A DNA stretch of 64,000 bases from Macrotis lagotis (GCF_037893015.1 NC_133666.1:619609156-619673155); one strand, 5' to 3'. Positions 46,545-58,025 are shown, counted from the first letter of the stretch. Numbers and translations: made by a program. Notes: a model not told the origin generated them from the sequence alone.

Positions 46545-46960
46545 TTGTGTCTCAGCGTCTCAAAATTGAAAGAACTGCCCTTGGGGGTATATAATCCATC
46601 TCATACCTGACCAGAAATTACCTTGACAACATCCATAATGATAGAACTACAGTTTCTACCTCAAGTGATGAGGCACTCACTGCCTCCCAAGGTAAAATTG
46701 GACAATTTTAATTAATTATAGGAGATTTTTTTCCTTAAATGAAAATTTGCCATTAGGTCTAAACAGAATCTGCTTTCCACTTGACAACTTCATGTTTATT
46801 TGAAGATAGCATTTGTATCCCATTCAAGAGAGTGGAATCTGTCGAGTGAAGCACAATAATCCTTCACTTATATGAGAATTACAGTTTATAAAGATAATCT
46901 TCCTGTGTCTTCTGATCCTTGAAGCTAAATGGGACTAGTAATATATAACTCCATTGAATG
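46545..46960 (-). repeat. L3/CR1 LINE 3' end, antisense
   Basis: In plus sense: cagcgtctcaaaattgaaa, cataatgatagaactaca, tgatgaggcactcactgcc, tcccaaggtaaaattgg, gaaaatttgccattagg, cttgacaacttcatgttt. This is the antisense L3 3' order. Confidence 0.7.
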
Positions 46961-47834
46961 AAAAAACAGTCCTGAGAAATGAAGTGACATACAAAATGTT
47001 TATTTACTAATCATTTACTAAATGCATAGCTTTGTGCCAGATACTGAGAAAGACGGAAATTTTTAACTGAGATAATGTCAGGGTCCTTTTAGAGCTATGT
47101 GTCTTGGTCAAGGTCACACAATACTGGTGAGGGAGCTAAGACTAAAGCTCAGTCTCCTGGTTGACTACAATGCTTTTTTCACTCCATAAGGTTGCAACTA
47201 AAGCACAGATCTGGGTCTTTTGTAATTAATTGTCTGAGCTGTCTCAGACCCACCTCCAATTCTTTCACACTCATCTTTCCATTTTCAGCCAAATTTGACA
47301 GTGACTAAATACCCTGGATCTAAGTGGCCTCTCAGGTTCCCTCCAGCTCCAAAATCATGACCCTATCATCCATATGTAAAGTGAGGTTAATTAATATTTG
47401 TACTACCTTTGTCCAAGCATTCTTGTGAGGAAAGCCCTTTGTAAATCTTAAGGGATGATAGAAATGTTATTGTTATTAATAATAAAAAAAATTAAATTAA
47501 TCACTGGAGCCGTCTGGTGAAGGCCTACCTCAGGAAAACCTGGAAAACTCTCCCATTATTTCACCCTTTCCTCCATCTGGCTTCTATTCTGTTTTGGAGG
47601 TAGATTTTTTTTTTTCCCAGACTTATATCTGGGAAATTTCCTTCTTTCCAATAAATATCCCCAATTCTTCAACCAGATGGCAGAAAGTTCCCTCACTCAT
47701 GGTCACTCATCTGAAAGAGATTGTCTAGTGCACAACTGGAAATGTGAGACTGACACTCTGGAGAAGGATTGGGACCTGAGATAAAAATATGTGAACATTT
47801 GAATAAAAGGAATAGTTACAATTTAAAAAATTTT
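46961..47834. other. MIR-like relics and plain sequence
   Basis: Antisense MIR at about 47085-47180 (ttggtcaaggtcacacaat) and sense MIR at about 47325-47460 (tctcaggttccctccagct, catatgtaaagtgaggtta). No gene. Confidence 0.5.
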
Positions 47835-47970
47835 TATTTAAAGCAATGAGGGTTAAGTGACTTTCCCAAAGTCATACATCTAGGCAATTAAGTGTCTGAG
47901 GCTACATTTGAACTCAGGTCCTCATAACTCCAACTAGGTGTTCTATTCACTGTGCCACCTAGCTGCCCCA
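47835..47970 (-). repeat. Older tRNA-derived SINE, antisense
   Basis: aaagcaatgagggttaagt, gtcatacatctaggcaatt, actgtgccacctagctgcc. Confidence 0.88.
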
Positions 47971-48237
47971 GGAATAATTAAGAGAATGAGTAAGATTGTT
48001 AGGGTAGAAAATGTTGAAAGATAAGAAACAAAGGGACTATAGTAGAACCTTGGAAGGAAGAAACCCATTCTTAGGGAAAATAAAAGGAACCAGAGAACAA
48101 AGTCTAAAAAGAAGGGTCAGTAGTAGAAAGAGGCTAAAAAACTATCATGGAAGAGAGGTCTAAAGCATATTAAGGAGGAGGTCAACAGTGTCAGCTATTA
48201 TGAAGAAAACAGGTTGAGTAGTGAAAAAAGGTCATTA
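47971..48237. other. Purine-rich sequence
   Basis: Resembles the unassigned old repeat (agagaatgagtaagattgt). The last 60 bases (ggaggtcaacagtgtcagc) match the flank at 28250-28307. Confidence 0.4.
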
Positions 48238-48400
48238 GGGGGTAGCTAGGTATTGCAGTGCATAGAGCACCAGCCCTGGAGTCAGGACTACCTGAGTTCA
48301 AGTCCAGCCTCAGACACTTAATAATTACCTAGATGTGTGGCTTTGGGCAAGCCACTTAACCCCATTTGCCTTACAAAAACCTAAAAACAAAAAACAAAAA
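48238..48400 (+). repeat. tRNA-derived marsupial SINE
   Basis: gggtagctaggtattgcag...ttgccttacaaaaac plus an A-rich tail. Shares its 5' flank with the SINE at 28308. Confidence 0.93.
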
Positions 48401-48439
48401 AGCAAAACTCGAGGTCCTGAGAGTTGAAGTAATATGCTC

Positions 48440-48565
48440 CAAACAATCTAGTACAGTGTTCTGGATTTAGTATTAGAGGTCCTGGATTCAAATACTAGCT
48501 CTGCTCTTTACTACATGTATAATCTTGAATAAGTCATTTAACCTCTCAGCTTCAGTTTCTTCATT
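48440..48565 (+). repeat. MIR-type SINE, 5' part
   Basis: ctagtacagtgttctggat, ggattcaaatactagctct, tcttgaataagtcatttaa, cttcagtttcttcatttgt. Confidence 0.65.
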
Positions 48566-48569
48566 TGTA

Positions 48570-48818
48570 AAACAATATTTTGTTCAGTTATTTTCAGTTG
48601 ACTCTTTGTGGCTCCATTTGAGCTTTTTGGGGGGCAAATATAACAAAGTGGGTTGCCATTTCCTTCTCCAGTTCAATTTACAGATGAGGAAACTGAGACA
48701 AACAGAGTTGACTGACTTGCCTAGGGTCACACAGTAAGTGAGGTCAGATTTTAACTCAGGAAAAGTTTTCCTGACTCCAGGTCCAATACTCTATCCAGGG
48801 TATCACCTAGCTACCCCT
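48570..48818 (-). repeat. MAR1-type SINE with RTE/BovB-like tail
   Basis: ggttgccatttccttctcc, tttacagatgaggaaactg, ctgactccaggtccaatac, cacctagctacccc. Same family as 13070-13315. Confidence 0.78.
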
Positions 48819-48819
48819 A

Positions 48820-49075
48820 ACAATAATAATAGATAACATTTATATACTATGCACTGGGTACTGTGTACTAAACACTTTACAAATATCATTTCATTTGATC
48901 CTCTCAGCACCCCTAGGAAAGGTACTGTTATTGTCCTTACTTTATAAATAAGGAAACTGAGGCAGAGATTAAGGTCCTTCTCCCAGAGCACACAGTTCAG
49001 AGGTATCTGAGGGTGTATTTGAACACAGGTCTTCATGACTTGAGGTCTAACCCTCTCTCCACTGTACCACTGGCC
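48820..49075 (-). repeat. MIR-family SINE, antisense
   Basis: ataataatagataacattt, atatcatttcatttgatcc, tataaataaggaaactgag, gaacacaggtcttcatgac, actgtaccactggccc. Confidence 0.75.
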
Positions 49076-49269
49076 CTATCATGTCCCTTCTGAGTCTAAA
49101 TCTATGATCTCCTGAGATAGTGTCAGATGGGAGTTTAAAACTCAAATATCTTGAACATTTATTTACTCATTGTATCTTCCATGATTTCAGGGTGAACCTT
49201 TTTTCTACAGCAGTAATCTTCATACTTTGTAGTAAAAGAAAAAGTGAACTTTTGGAAAGGCAAAATCAT

Positions 49270-49490
49270 GCAACAGATCGAAACCTGAACTTGGAGTTTG
49301 CAAAAATAATCTCAAAATCAGATTCCTACTCCTGGCCTTGGACAACTCACTCAACCTTCCTAAGTCTAAGCTTCCTCACCTGACAAATGAGTATAGTAAC
49401 ACTTGTACTACCTACTTCATAGGATTGTTATGAGGAAAGGAGGAAGGTAGTTATAAATTTCAATCACTTAATAATGAGTTGTTTTATTGT
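49270..49490 (+). repeat. MIR-type SINE
   Basis: ttggacaactcactcaacc, aagcttcctcacctgacaa, ctacttcataggattgtta, tgaggaaaggaggaagg. Confidence 0.65.
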
Positions 49491-49569
49491 TTCAGATTGC
49501 AAGGAATAGCAAGCCACCCACTATATATCAAGACTTTTTTATTTTATTTTTATTTTTTTATTTTTATTT

Positions 49570-49626
49570 TTTTTAGGATTTTGCAAGGCAAATGGGGTTA
49601 ATAATAGTGCCACCTAGCCACCCCAA
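49570..49626 (-). repeat. Miniature SINE copy: tail joined to head
   Basis: ggattttgcaaggcaaatgg runs into 'ggttaataatagtgccacctagccacccc'. The whole centre is missing, with a different breakpoint from the mini copy at 2566. Confidence 0.82.
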
Positions 49627-49926
49627 GACATTTTTGAAGAAGTAAGAGTTACATGAATTAACATTTGAACCAAAGTTTGTAGGTTTTTTGAACCTATGGA
49701 AATTTACCAGTGTTTTCTGATGAAAAATTTTTTGGAGGAGATGTTGAAGAAATTCCCACCTTTTGTGAGACATTTTGGGGAAGTGAACTTGCATGAAACT
49801 CCTATACCAGACAAAGGTAAGGAACATAAGAAATTGGAAGAAACTTAAGGCTTAGAGTAACCCTTGTTTACAAATGACCCAAGAGGTCTAATAGATGAGA
49901 AAGTCCATAAATGTGAAACATGTGGC

Positions 49927-49943
49927 AAGAAATTTAAATATAA
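49927..49943. repeat. Target-site duplication of the ZNF-C L1, left copy
   Basis: aagaaatttaaatataa, identical to 51121-51137. Confidence 0.9.
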
Positions 49944-51120
49944 CCAAAAACCAATTAGATGATTTCGATTACATTAAATTAAAAAGCTTTTGAACAGATA
50001 AAACCAATGTAACCAAGATCGAAAGAAATGTAGTAAATTGGGAAAAGATCTTAACAACTAATGATTCTGACAAAGGACTCATTTCTAAAATATACAGAGA
50101 ACTGAGTCGTATTTTTAAAACAAGCCATTCCCCAATTGACAAAATGGTCAAAGGATATGCAAAGGCAATTTACAAATGAGATCAAAGTAATGCATAGCCA
50201 TATGAAAAAATGCTCTAAATCACTAATTATTAGAGAAATGCAAATTAAAGCTTCCCTGAGGCACCACCTCACACCTCTCAGATTGGCCAGTATGACCAGG
50301 AAGGATAATGATGATTGTTGGAAGGGATGTGGGAAATCTGGTACACTATTACACTGTTGGTGGAGCTGTGAACTCATCCAACCCTTCTGGAGAGCTATTT
50401 GGAACTATGCCCAAAGGGCAACAAAAATGTACATACCCTTTGACCCAGCAATACCACTACTGGGTCTATACCCTGAAGAGATGAGGGAAAAGGGTAAAAA
50501 CATTACTTGTACAAAAATATTTATAGCAGCCCTGTTTGTGGTGGCAAAGAATTGGAAATCCAGTAAATGTCCTTCAATTGGGGAATGGCTTAGCAAACTG
50601 TGATATATGTATGTCATGGAACACTATTGTTCTATTAGAAACCAGGAGAGATGGGAATTCAGGAAAGCCTGGAGGGATTTGCATGAACTGATGCTGAGTG
50701 AGATGAGCAGAACCAGAAAAACACTGTACACCCTAACAGCAACATGGGAGTGATGATCAAGCTTGAAGGACTTACTCATTCCATCAGTGCAACAATCGGG
50801 AACAATTTTGGGCTGTCTGTAAAGGAGAGTACCATCTGTATCCAGATAAGGAGCTGTGGAGTTTGAACAAAGTACAAGGACTATTCCCTTTAATTTAGAA
50901 AAAAAACAGATAGCTTATTGTCTCATCTTGTTACCTCTTAGACTTCTCTTTAAGGATATGATTTCTCTTTCATCACACCCAATTTGGATCAAGGTACAAC
51001 ATAGAAACAAAGTAAAGACGGACAGAGTGCATTCTGGGCGGGGGGAGCAAGATTGGGGGAAAAATGTAAAACTCAAATAATATCTTTAATAAAAAATAAA
51101 TTTAAATTAAAAAAAGAAAA
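49944..51120 (+). mobile_element. 5'-truncated L1 LINE inserted in ZNF-C
   Basis: Last part of ORF2 plus 3' UTR and A-rich tail. The frame 50136-50603 (155 codons) is intact: MTKWSKDMQRQFTNE, HMKKCSKSLIIREMQIKASL, DDCWKGCGKSGTLLHCWWSC, PFDPAIPLLGLYPEE, CTKIFIAALFVVAKNWKSS. A stop after SKL (about 50601) cuts the last 60 or so residues. The 17-bp target-site duplication and low decay mark it as one of the younger insertions, later than the loss of ZNF-C. Confidence 0.92.
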
Positions 51121-51137
51121 AAGAAATTTAAATATAA
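51121..51137. repeat. Target-site duplication of the ZNF-C L1, right copy
   Basis: aagaaatttaaatataa after the tail. The first bases could also be counted to the tail. Confidence 0.88.
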
Positions 51138-51584
51138 TTTAAACTTAAATATAATTCAGACTTTGTACTAGAATGTAATGAATATGGAAAAACTTTCAGT
51201 AGGAGCTCAGATCTTTTTAAGCATCAGAAAGTTCACAGTGGTGAGAAATCTTATGAATATGAGAATGTGGGAAAGCCTTCAGTCATGGAGCACACCTTAT
51301 TCAACATCAGAAAATTCACACTAAAGCAAAAAGCATTCAAGAACCCAGCTAGGTACTGGAGATACATATAGATCCCCCAAAAGTAAACCAGTCATTTCCC
51401 AATATGGTACATCTATTATTAATCTTACACTAATGTTATCTTGGCTAGAATAAATAGAAAAATAGTGGCAGAATATTCAAGGAGATAGCCCTGATATACC
51501 CTGCCCTGCCAGATCACCTGGTATATTGTATTTATTTCTATAGGTCACATTTTAAGAAAGATAAACCTGAAGTATGACCAGTTA

Positions 51585-51800
51585 AGTAGGTGGTGCAATT
51601 GATAGAGCAACAGTCCGGGCATTAGAAAGACCTAAGTTCAAATGCCGTTCTCATACTTTCTACTTGTATGACCCTAGACAAGCCACTTAACCTCTATTTC
51701 CCTCACTTCCCTTACTGTAAAATGGGGCTAATAAAAGCACCTATCTCCTATGATTATTGTGAAGATCAGATGAGATAATAATTGTAAAATACTTTTTATT
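51585..51800 (+). repeat. MIR-type SINE inside ZNF-C
   Basis: aagtaggtggtgcaattga, agttcaaatgccgttctca, acaagccacttaacctcta, gtaaaatggggctaataaa, tgtgaagatcagatgagat: full MIR order. Confidence 0.78.
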
Positions 51801-51924
51801 TTATTATTTGAGGGACTATAGATCAGAGGTATCAAGCATGCCCTCTGATTACTTGTATCCCATATAGTCTCAAATATTCCCAAACCAAAGTAAAATGTAA
51901 TTGGGATATATTATTTTTTTATTT

Positions 51925-52745
51925 TGCAGGCTTAGTTACTTTTAGTTTTATTTTCCTCCAGTTACACATAAAACAAGTTTTAACATTCATTTTTTAAACT
52001 TTGAGTTACAAATTCTCTCCCTTCTTCTCACCCCACTCCTCTTTATTGATAAAGTAAGTTATCTGATATAAGTTAAAAATGTGTAGTCACAAAAATTACC
52101 AGAATAGCAATATTGTGAAAGCAAAAATACACCCCCAAAAGAAACCTCAAGAGTAATAAAGTAAAACAAATATGTTTCTATCTGTATTCTGACACCATCA
52201 GCTCCGTCTTTAGATGGATAGTATTCTTTATCATAATTCCTTCTGGGTCATAGCATTACTGAGGAAAGGAAAATCATTCACAGCTCATCTTCCTGTAATA
52301 TTGCTATTACTTTATATATAGTACATTTTCCATTGTATCTGTTCATATAAATCTTTCCAGATTTTACTGAAAGCATCCTATTCATTATTCCTTATAGCAG
52401 AAAAGTATACTATCATAATCACATACCACAATTTGTTCAGCCATTCCCCAATTGATGGGCATTCCCTCAATTTCACCAGAAAAGAATTGCTATAAATATT
52501 CTTATACATATAGATCCTTTTTCTTCCTGTTTTTATTTCTCCTGGATTATAAACCTCATAGTAACATTGCTAGGTCAAAGGGCAGGCATTGCTTTATCAT
52601 CCTTTGGACATAGTTCCTAATTGCTCTATAGAATTGTTGAATCATTTCACAATTTCTTCAACAGTGCCATATACTATTTACCTATATCCCTTCCAACATT
52701 TCTCATTTTTCTCTTTCAGTCCCATTAGCCAATCTAATTAGATAT
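51925..52745 (-). mobile_element. Old L1 LINE 3' end, antisense, inside ZNF-C
   Basis: Antisense ORF2 end (cagccattccccaattgat at about 52440, tgctaggtcaaagggcagg) and 3' UTR. More diverged than the L1 at 49944. Confidence 0.75.
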
Positions 52746-53089
52746 AAAACAGCACATAAGGAGCACAAATCTTATCATCATCAAAAAATTCATACTGGGG
52801 GAAAAACCCTATGAATATAATGAATATGGGAAAGCCTTAACTTGGAGCTTAAGTCTGATAAAGAGATAATTTACACTGGAGAAAATGTTGATGACTGTAA
52901 TGGAATGTTGGAAAGCCTTCAGTTGGAGTTTATACTTAATTCAACATCCAAGAATTCACACTGAAGAAAAACCATATAAGTGCAATGAGGGTGGAAATGG
53001 CTTTAGTTTGAACACAGAACTTATTCTACATCAGAGAATTTATAGGGAAGCAGGCCCTATCAGTATAATGAATGTGGGAAGGCAGTTGA

Positions 53090-53242
<153 letters not shown>

Positions 53243-53475
53243 TAGTTGAAATTTCAGTGTTGCTTAACTACAGTTAGTCCCTACTGGAGAAAACCCCTAT
53301 AAATATAATAAGTATGGGAAAGCCTTTAAGTGGAGCCTGAAATTTATTGAGCATTATAGAATTCACAATGAATGATTATGAGGCACCTTCAGCTGGAACT
53401 TATCCACCATTAAAAAATTCATCCTAGGGAAAAGCCCTATGAATATAATGAATGTAAGAAAGTAGTGGTAAACAC

Positions 53476-54074
53476 CCTTGAAGAAAATTTTAAATCTGAA
53501 TGTGAGATAATCTTCCACCTATTTTGTGGTGAAGCCAGGGAAATGACTCAAAGGAGGTGACTTTAAGGATCAATGGAGGTTCAGTTATAAGTGAAGAAAC
53601 CACTCTCTGACTCATGAGAGTAAGAAAAGGCTTAAATTTTAATTCACTCATTACTACAAAAAAATAATGGGTTAAATCACAGAGTTCTTTAGCAAGGTAA
53701 AGAGTTTTTAAGAATATAATAAGTTTAAGCAAAGAAAAAAAACAACTACAAGCTGGGCTGGTGAGAACATCCAAGACAGTTAAGAAAGGGAAAGAAAACA
53801 GTCAGGAGACAGATAGCTGGGCTGGGATTACATAGATCCAATAGCAAGGAAAAAAGGGTGGGCAGAACTTGTATAGGGAGCCTAGACCACTTCCTGTGCA
53901 GGGAGGAGTCAGGCATACACCTTGGAAGCCTAAGAACCAGGCAGGAAGGGTTTGGGGAAGGAGTTGAGGTTGTTTTCTATTATTTAGAATTAACACTTGA
54001 GAAGAAGGTTAGATTGAACAATGGGGTGGAAGTCAGAGGCCCACAGAAAATGCCAGACATGAACAGATAATAGT
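53476..54074. other. 3' flank of ZNF-C, no gene seen
   Basis: Plain sequence; frames below 95 codons without domains. Confidence 0.4.
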
Positions 54075-54460
54075 TCTCTTTTTTAATTAATTTATTTTGA
54101 ATTTTACAACTTTTCCCCTAATTTTGCTTCCCTCCCCCCACCCCCCACAGAAAGCAGTCTGTTAGTCTTTACATTGCTTCCATAGTATACATTGATCTAA
54201 GTTGAATGTGATGAGAAAGAAATCATATCCTTAAGGAAGAAAAATAAAGTATAAGAGATAGCAAAATTACATAATAAGATAATGTGTGTTTTTTTTAATT
54301 AAAGGTAATAGTCTTTGGTCTTTGTTCAAACCCCACAATTATTTCTCTGGATACAGATGGTATTCTCCATCGCAGATACCCAAAAATTATGCCTGATTGT
54401 TGCACTGATGGAATGGACAAGTCCATTAAGGTTGATCATGAACCCCATACAGATAATAGT
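54075..54460 (-). mobile_element. L1 LINE 3' UTR, antisense, 5' truncated
   Basis: In plus sense: aatttattttgaattttac, atgtgatgagaaagaaatc, tttggtctttgttcaaacc, ctggatacagatggtattc, tgttgcactgatggaatgg. This is the exact antisense of the 3' UTR at 50700-51100. Confidence 0.88.
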
Positions 54461-54483
54461 TCTTTAATATTACAGGAAAGGCA

Positions 54484-54648
54484 GGGGCGGCTAGGTGAGG
54501 CAGTGGATAAAGCACTGGCCCTGGAGTCAGGAGTACCTGGGTTCAAATCCGGTCTCAGACACTTAATAATTACCTAGCTGTGTGGCCTTGGGCAAGCCAC
54601 TTAACCCTATTGCCTTGCAAAAAAAAAAACCTAAAAAAAAAAATAATA
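54484..54648 (+). repeat. tRNA-derived marsupial SINE, full length
   Basis: ggggcggctaggtgaggcag...ttgccttgcaaaaaaa. 'tacaggaaaggca' before and 'tacaggaaaggct' after (54655-54667) form a target-site duplication. Confidence 0.96.
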
Positions 54649-54858
54649 AAATGTTACAGGAAAGGCTAGGCAAAAATTCCTCTAATATTTTTCTTACATC
54701 AGTTGCAAATGGGTTAATTCAACTATTTATCCTAAATTTTCTTTCCATGTCAGTGATTGCCTTGTGTTTCTGTCTAGGTGAAATATTTTGATTGCTTTGG
54801 TAAACTTCTTGAAAAGCTGTGAAATTGGTAATAAAAGTTTGGAAATTTTTTTTCTATT

Positions 54859-54871
54859 AAAAGTTAACTGG
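54859..54871. repeat. Target-site duplication of the HAL1-like element, left copy
   Basis: aaaagttaactgg, identical to 57512-57524. Confidence 0.93.
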
Positions 54872-55626
54872 GGGGGGGTGCGGAGCCAAGATGGCGACAT
54901 GAAGGGATCGAGTCTTAGGAGCTCTCTGATAAAACTCTTAAGCTAAGGACTCTAACTAAACTTTCGAGAGACAGAACCCACAAAGGAACCCAGTGAGGCA
55001 GTTCTCCTACTCAAGGTAACCTGGAAAAGAGCAGAAAGGCTCTGCTCCCCCGGGTCAGAGGGGCGGCCCGCCGGAGGGGTGGCCCCCCAGAGTGAAAGAA
55101 CTTCAGCCTCCCTGAGGCAGCCCCAGGGCACTGGGAGCCACGGCTCACAGCAGCGGGGGAATCTCCTGATCTGCACTCCGGGGAGCACCAGGCACAAAGT
55201 GGGGGAACAGCGGGGGACCTCTGCTAGAGTGAGCGTGTGGAGCCCAGCCCTCAGGACACATAGCCAGCAGCTTGGTCTTTTGGCAGCCCAAATCCAGGAA
55301 ACAGAAGCAGGAGGAGTCGGTAAGCAGGAGCCCCCAGGGCATGAGCCCATTGAGCTGAGGGAGGGGAGTGAAGAGAGACTGCAGAGCTTTGTCCTCTGCC
55401 TCTGGAACAGGACTCTGGGGCTCTGACCACATTCAGATCCTGATCCCAGTCTAGGCCTCCCCCATAGAACAGCAGCCCCCCCCCCCCACCTCAGCCCCAT
55501 GGCAGAGGAGGGCACATATGGTCATTCATAGACCAGAAGGGAGGACAGAGCCTCACACACTGAGACCCTTGTGGGAGTGCCCCAAAAGCTCAGGAAGCAC
55601 CCCAAAACCAGGCCAAGGCTGGGAAA

Positions 55627-56737
55627 ATGAGCAAGCAGAGAAACAAAAGGAAGACTATTGAAAAATATTTTGCAAATGAGCCAAAGAAGGATCAAAATAC
55701 TCAGTCTGAAGATGAGGAAGCACAAGCTCCTGCATCTAAAGATGCCAAGAAAAACATAAATTGGGCTCAGGCTATGACAGAGCTCAAAAAAGACTTTGAA
55801 AATCAAATGAGGGAGTTAGAAGAAAAACTGGGAAAAGAAAGGAGAGAGATGCAGGAAAAACATGAAAATGAAGTCAGCAGCTTAGTCAAGGAAATCCAAA
55901 AAAATGCTGAAGAAAATAGCATGCTAAAAACCAGCTTAGGTCAAATGGATAAAACAGTTCAAAAAGTTAGTGAGGAGAATGCTTTAAAAAACAAAATTGG
56001 CCAGATGGAAAAAGAGATAAGAAAACTCTCTGAGGAGAACAAATCTTTCAGACAAAGAATAGAATTCAGGAAGATTGATGAATTTACCAGAAATCAGGAA
56101 TCAATACTTCAAAACCAAAAAAAATGAAAAATTAGAAGAAAATGTGAAATATCTCATTGAAAAAACAACTGATATGGAAAACAGACTTAGGAAAGATAAT
56201 TTAAAAATTATTGGAATACCTGAAAATCATGATCAGGAAAAGAACGTTGACATCATTTTCAAAGAATTACTACAGGAAAATTGCCCTGGTATTCTAGAAG
56301 CAGAGGGCAAGATAGAAATGGAGAGAATCCACCAATCCCCCAGAGAAAGAGATCCCAAAAAACCAACCCCTAGGAATATTATAGCCAAGTTCCAGAACTC
56401 CCAAGTCAAAGAGAAAATATTACAAGCAGCCAGAAGGACACAGTTCAAATATCATGGAGCTGCAGTCAGGATCACACAGGACTTAGCAGCAGCTACATTG
56501 GAAGCTTGTAGGGTTTGGAATACAATATACTGGAAGGCAAAAGATCTTAGAATGCAGCCAAGAATGAACTACCCATCAAGGCTGAATGTCCTCTTCCAGG
56601 GAAAAAGATGGACTTTCAATGAACCAGGGGAATTTCAAATGTTCCTTTTGGAATGGCCAGAGCTGAACAGAAGGTTTGATCTTCAGATGCAGGACTCAGG
56701 TGAAGCACAGAAATTGGAGGAGTGGGGGAAAATATGA
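55627..56737 (+). CDS. L1-type ORF1 protein of the HAL1-like element, split by one frameshift
   Basis: Two overlapping frames: 55627-56127 (166 codons) and 56075-56737 (220). The first begins MSKQRNKRKTIEKYF, has a basic N-terminus, then a long coiled coil (residues about 45-150, heptads such as MRELEEKLGKERREM and MEKEIRKLSEENK). The second holds the RNA-recognition domain (DNLKIIGIPE near its residue 41; RNIIAKF) and the C-terminal domain (YHGAAVRITQDL, QPRMNYPSRLNVLF), to a TGA. Together about 370 codons, the usual ORF1p length. The shift lies in the A8 run near 56118-56125, where one base too many is read. ORF1p is the trimeric RNA-binding, chaperone part of the L1 particle. No other stop interrupts either domain, so the copy is young. 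Confidence 0.88.
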
Positions 56738-57199
56738 GGGACTTGATGATGAACTGCATGTATAGAAAAATGATACTGATAATATTCATATGAACCTTCT
56801 CAGTTAATAGAGCAGGTAGAGGGAGCTTTTATAGTTGAAGCACAGGAAAAAGCTGAATTTGAAGATAAAATATGGTGTAAACATGGAGGCAATAGAAAAA
56901 AGGGAAATGTAATGGGAGAAAGAAAAAGGAGAGGGGGAATAGGCCAAGATATTTCATATAATAAGATTTTTTCTTTATTGCAATGAGCTATTGCAATGAT
57001 ATGGAAGGGGGGAGGCAAGGGGGAATGAGGGAACCTTTGCTCTCATCAGAGATGGCTAGGAGAGGAAACAGCATATATACTCATGGGGTATAGACATCTG
57101 GAGTAAGAAGGAGCGGGGAGCAGGGGGAAGGGGTGGGGATGTGAATAAAGGAGGAGAGGATGGACCATGGCGGGAGACTGGTCAGATATAACACATTTT

Positions 57200-57334
57200 C
57201 TTTTTTACTTCTTGCAAGGGGCTGGGATTGGAAGGCCTGCCCAGGACCATAGGGCCAGGTGGATTCTGGGCCTAAGAGGTGGTATGGTTGTCCCCAGGAC
57301 CAGGGATCTGTCTGCTGCACCACTCAGCGACCCT
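57200..57334 (-). repeat. SINE-like antisense segment in the HAL1 3' region
   Basis: ttgcaaggggctgggattgg, cctgcccaggaccataggg, ggtccccaggaccagggat-like, tgctgcaccactcagcgac follow the antisense order of the tRNA-derived SINE (gcaaggcaatggggtt ... ctgcgccacctagc). Much more diverged than stand-alone SINEs nearby, so it was probably part of the element before it moved here. Confidence 0.6.
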
Positions 57335-57511
57335 ACAGCAGAGTCAGAGTGAAAGGAGAGAGAAAATATAGTACATGGTAGTGGAGAAATAAGAAAGGAG
57401 GGAGTTGCGATCAGCAATGGCAACGTTGGAAAAATATGGAAGTAACTTTTGTGATGGACTTATCATAAAGAATGTGATCCACAAAAAAAAAAACCATCCT
57501 AACACTGAAAA

Positions 57512-57524
57512 AAAAGTTAACTGG
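57512..57524. repeat. Target-site duplication of the HAL1-like element, right copy
   Basis: aaaagttaactgg; the left A residues may also belong to the tail. Confidence 0.92.
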
Positions 57525-57761
57525 ATGCATACTGTTAAACATGATTTATTTTTCTTTTCCATGGTGATGCATTATTGATTTATATCAAGAATATTTGATA
57601 CAAATTAGAAAAAATTTTGCATCAGGAATCTAATATAAAAATGTTTACAGGATACAAAATATGTGATATGAGGAAATTTGTGATCAGATACAAAATATGT
57701 GAGATAGCTCAAGGAGAGACACAAAACTTTTGTTAGAGATATTAGAAAAACATAATATTCC
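57525..57761. other. Intergenic with a short direct repeat
   Basis: gatacaaaatatgtga occurs twice (57651-57666 and 57688-57703). No gene. Confidence 0.5.
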
Positions 57762-58025
57762 CTTAAGGACCTCCCAGCATGGCGTGCCCTCATCAGTGTA
57801 GGTGATGCACTCCATGAGGAAGGCAGAATTGAAGCAGCACAAAGGAAAGCTGACATCCATAAGTTTAGAGTAGGCAACCAGGTGTTCACATGGACTATTT
57901 GTGCCCAGCCTGTGGTAGAGCATCCCTAGTTCATAGTGGTCTGATCAGCTACAATCAGAAACACTGTAATTTGTCTCAAACATAGTGATGTCATTTTGGT
58001 CTTCTTCAGTAACAAAGGACAGGAA
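57762..58025 (+). mobile_element. RTE-clade LINE 3' end
   Basis: Same family as 31096-31740, in sense here: ccagcatggcgtgccctca, tgttcacatggactatttg, tgcccagcctgtggtagag, ttgtctcaaacatagtgat, gtcattttggtcttcttc. Encodes the C-terminal Cys motif (TICAQPVVEHP-like) in broken frame. 5' truncated. Confidence 0.72.

Larger units (their letters stand above)
54872..57511 (+). mobile_element. Full-length HAL1-type (ORF1-only L1) retrotransposon
   Basis: 2.64 kb between perfect 13-bp target-site duplications, with no trace of ORF2. Order: G-run and YY1-like promoter motif (ccaagatggcgac, 54887-54899); GC-rich 5' UTR to 55626; ORF1; a 3' region of about 770 bases with a purine-rich stretch; and a SINE-like antisense segment (57200-57334). 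It ends in a short A tail. Known: HAL1 elements carry only ORF1 and depend on L1 ORF2 for copying. Because both ends and the duplication are preserved, absence of ORF2 is a property of the inserted copy, not of later truncation. A private deletion of an L1 before insertion is the alternative. Confidence 0.85.

Noticed and set aside
54952-55515. 187-codon frame antisense to the HAL1 5' UTR
   Set aside because: It lies opposite a GC-rich LINE 5' UTR, has no domain, and overlaps a similar sense frame.
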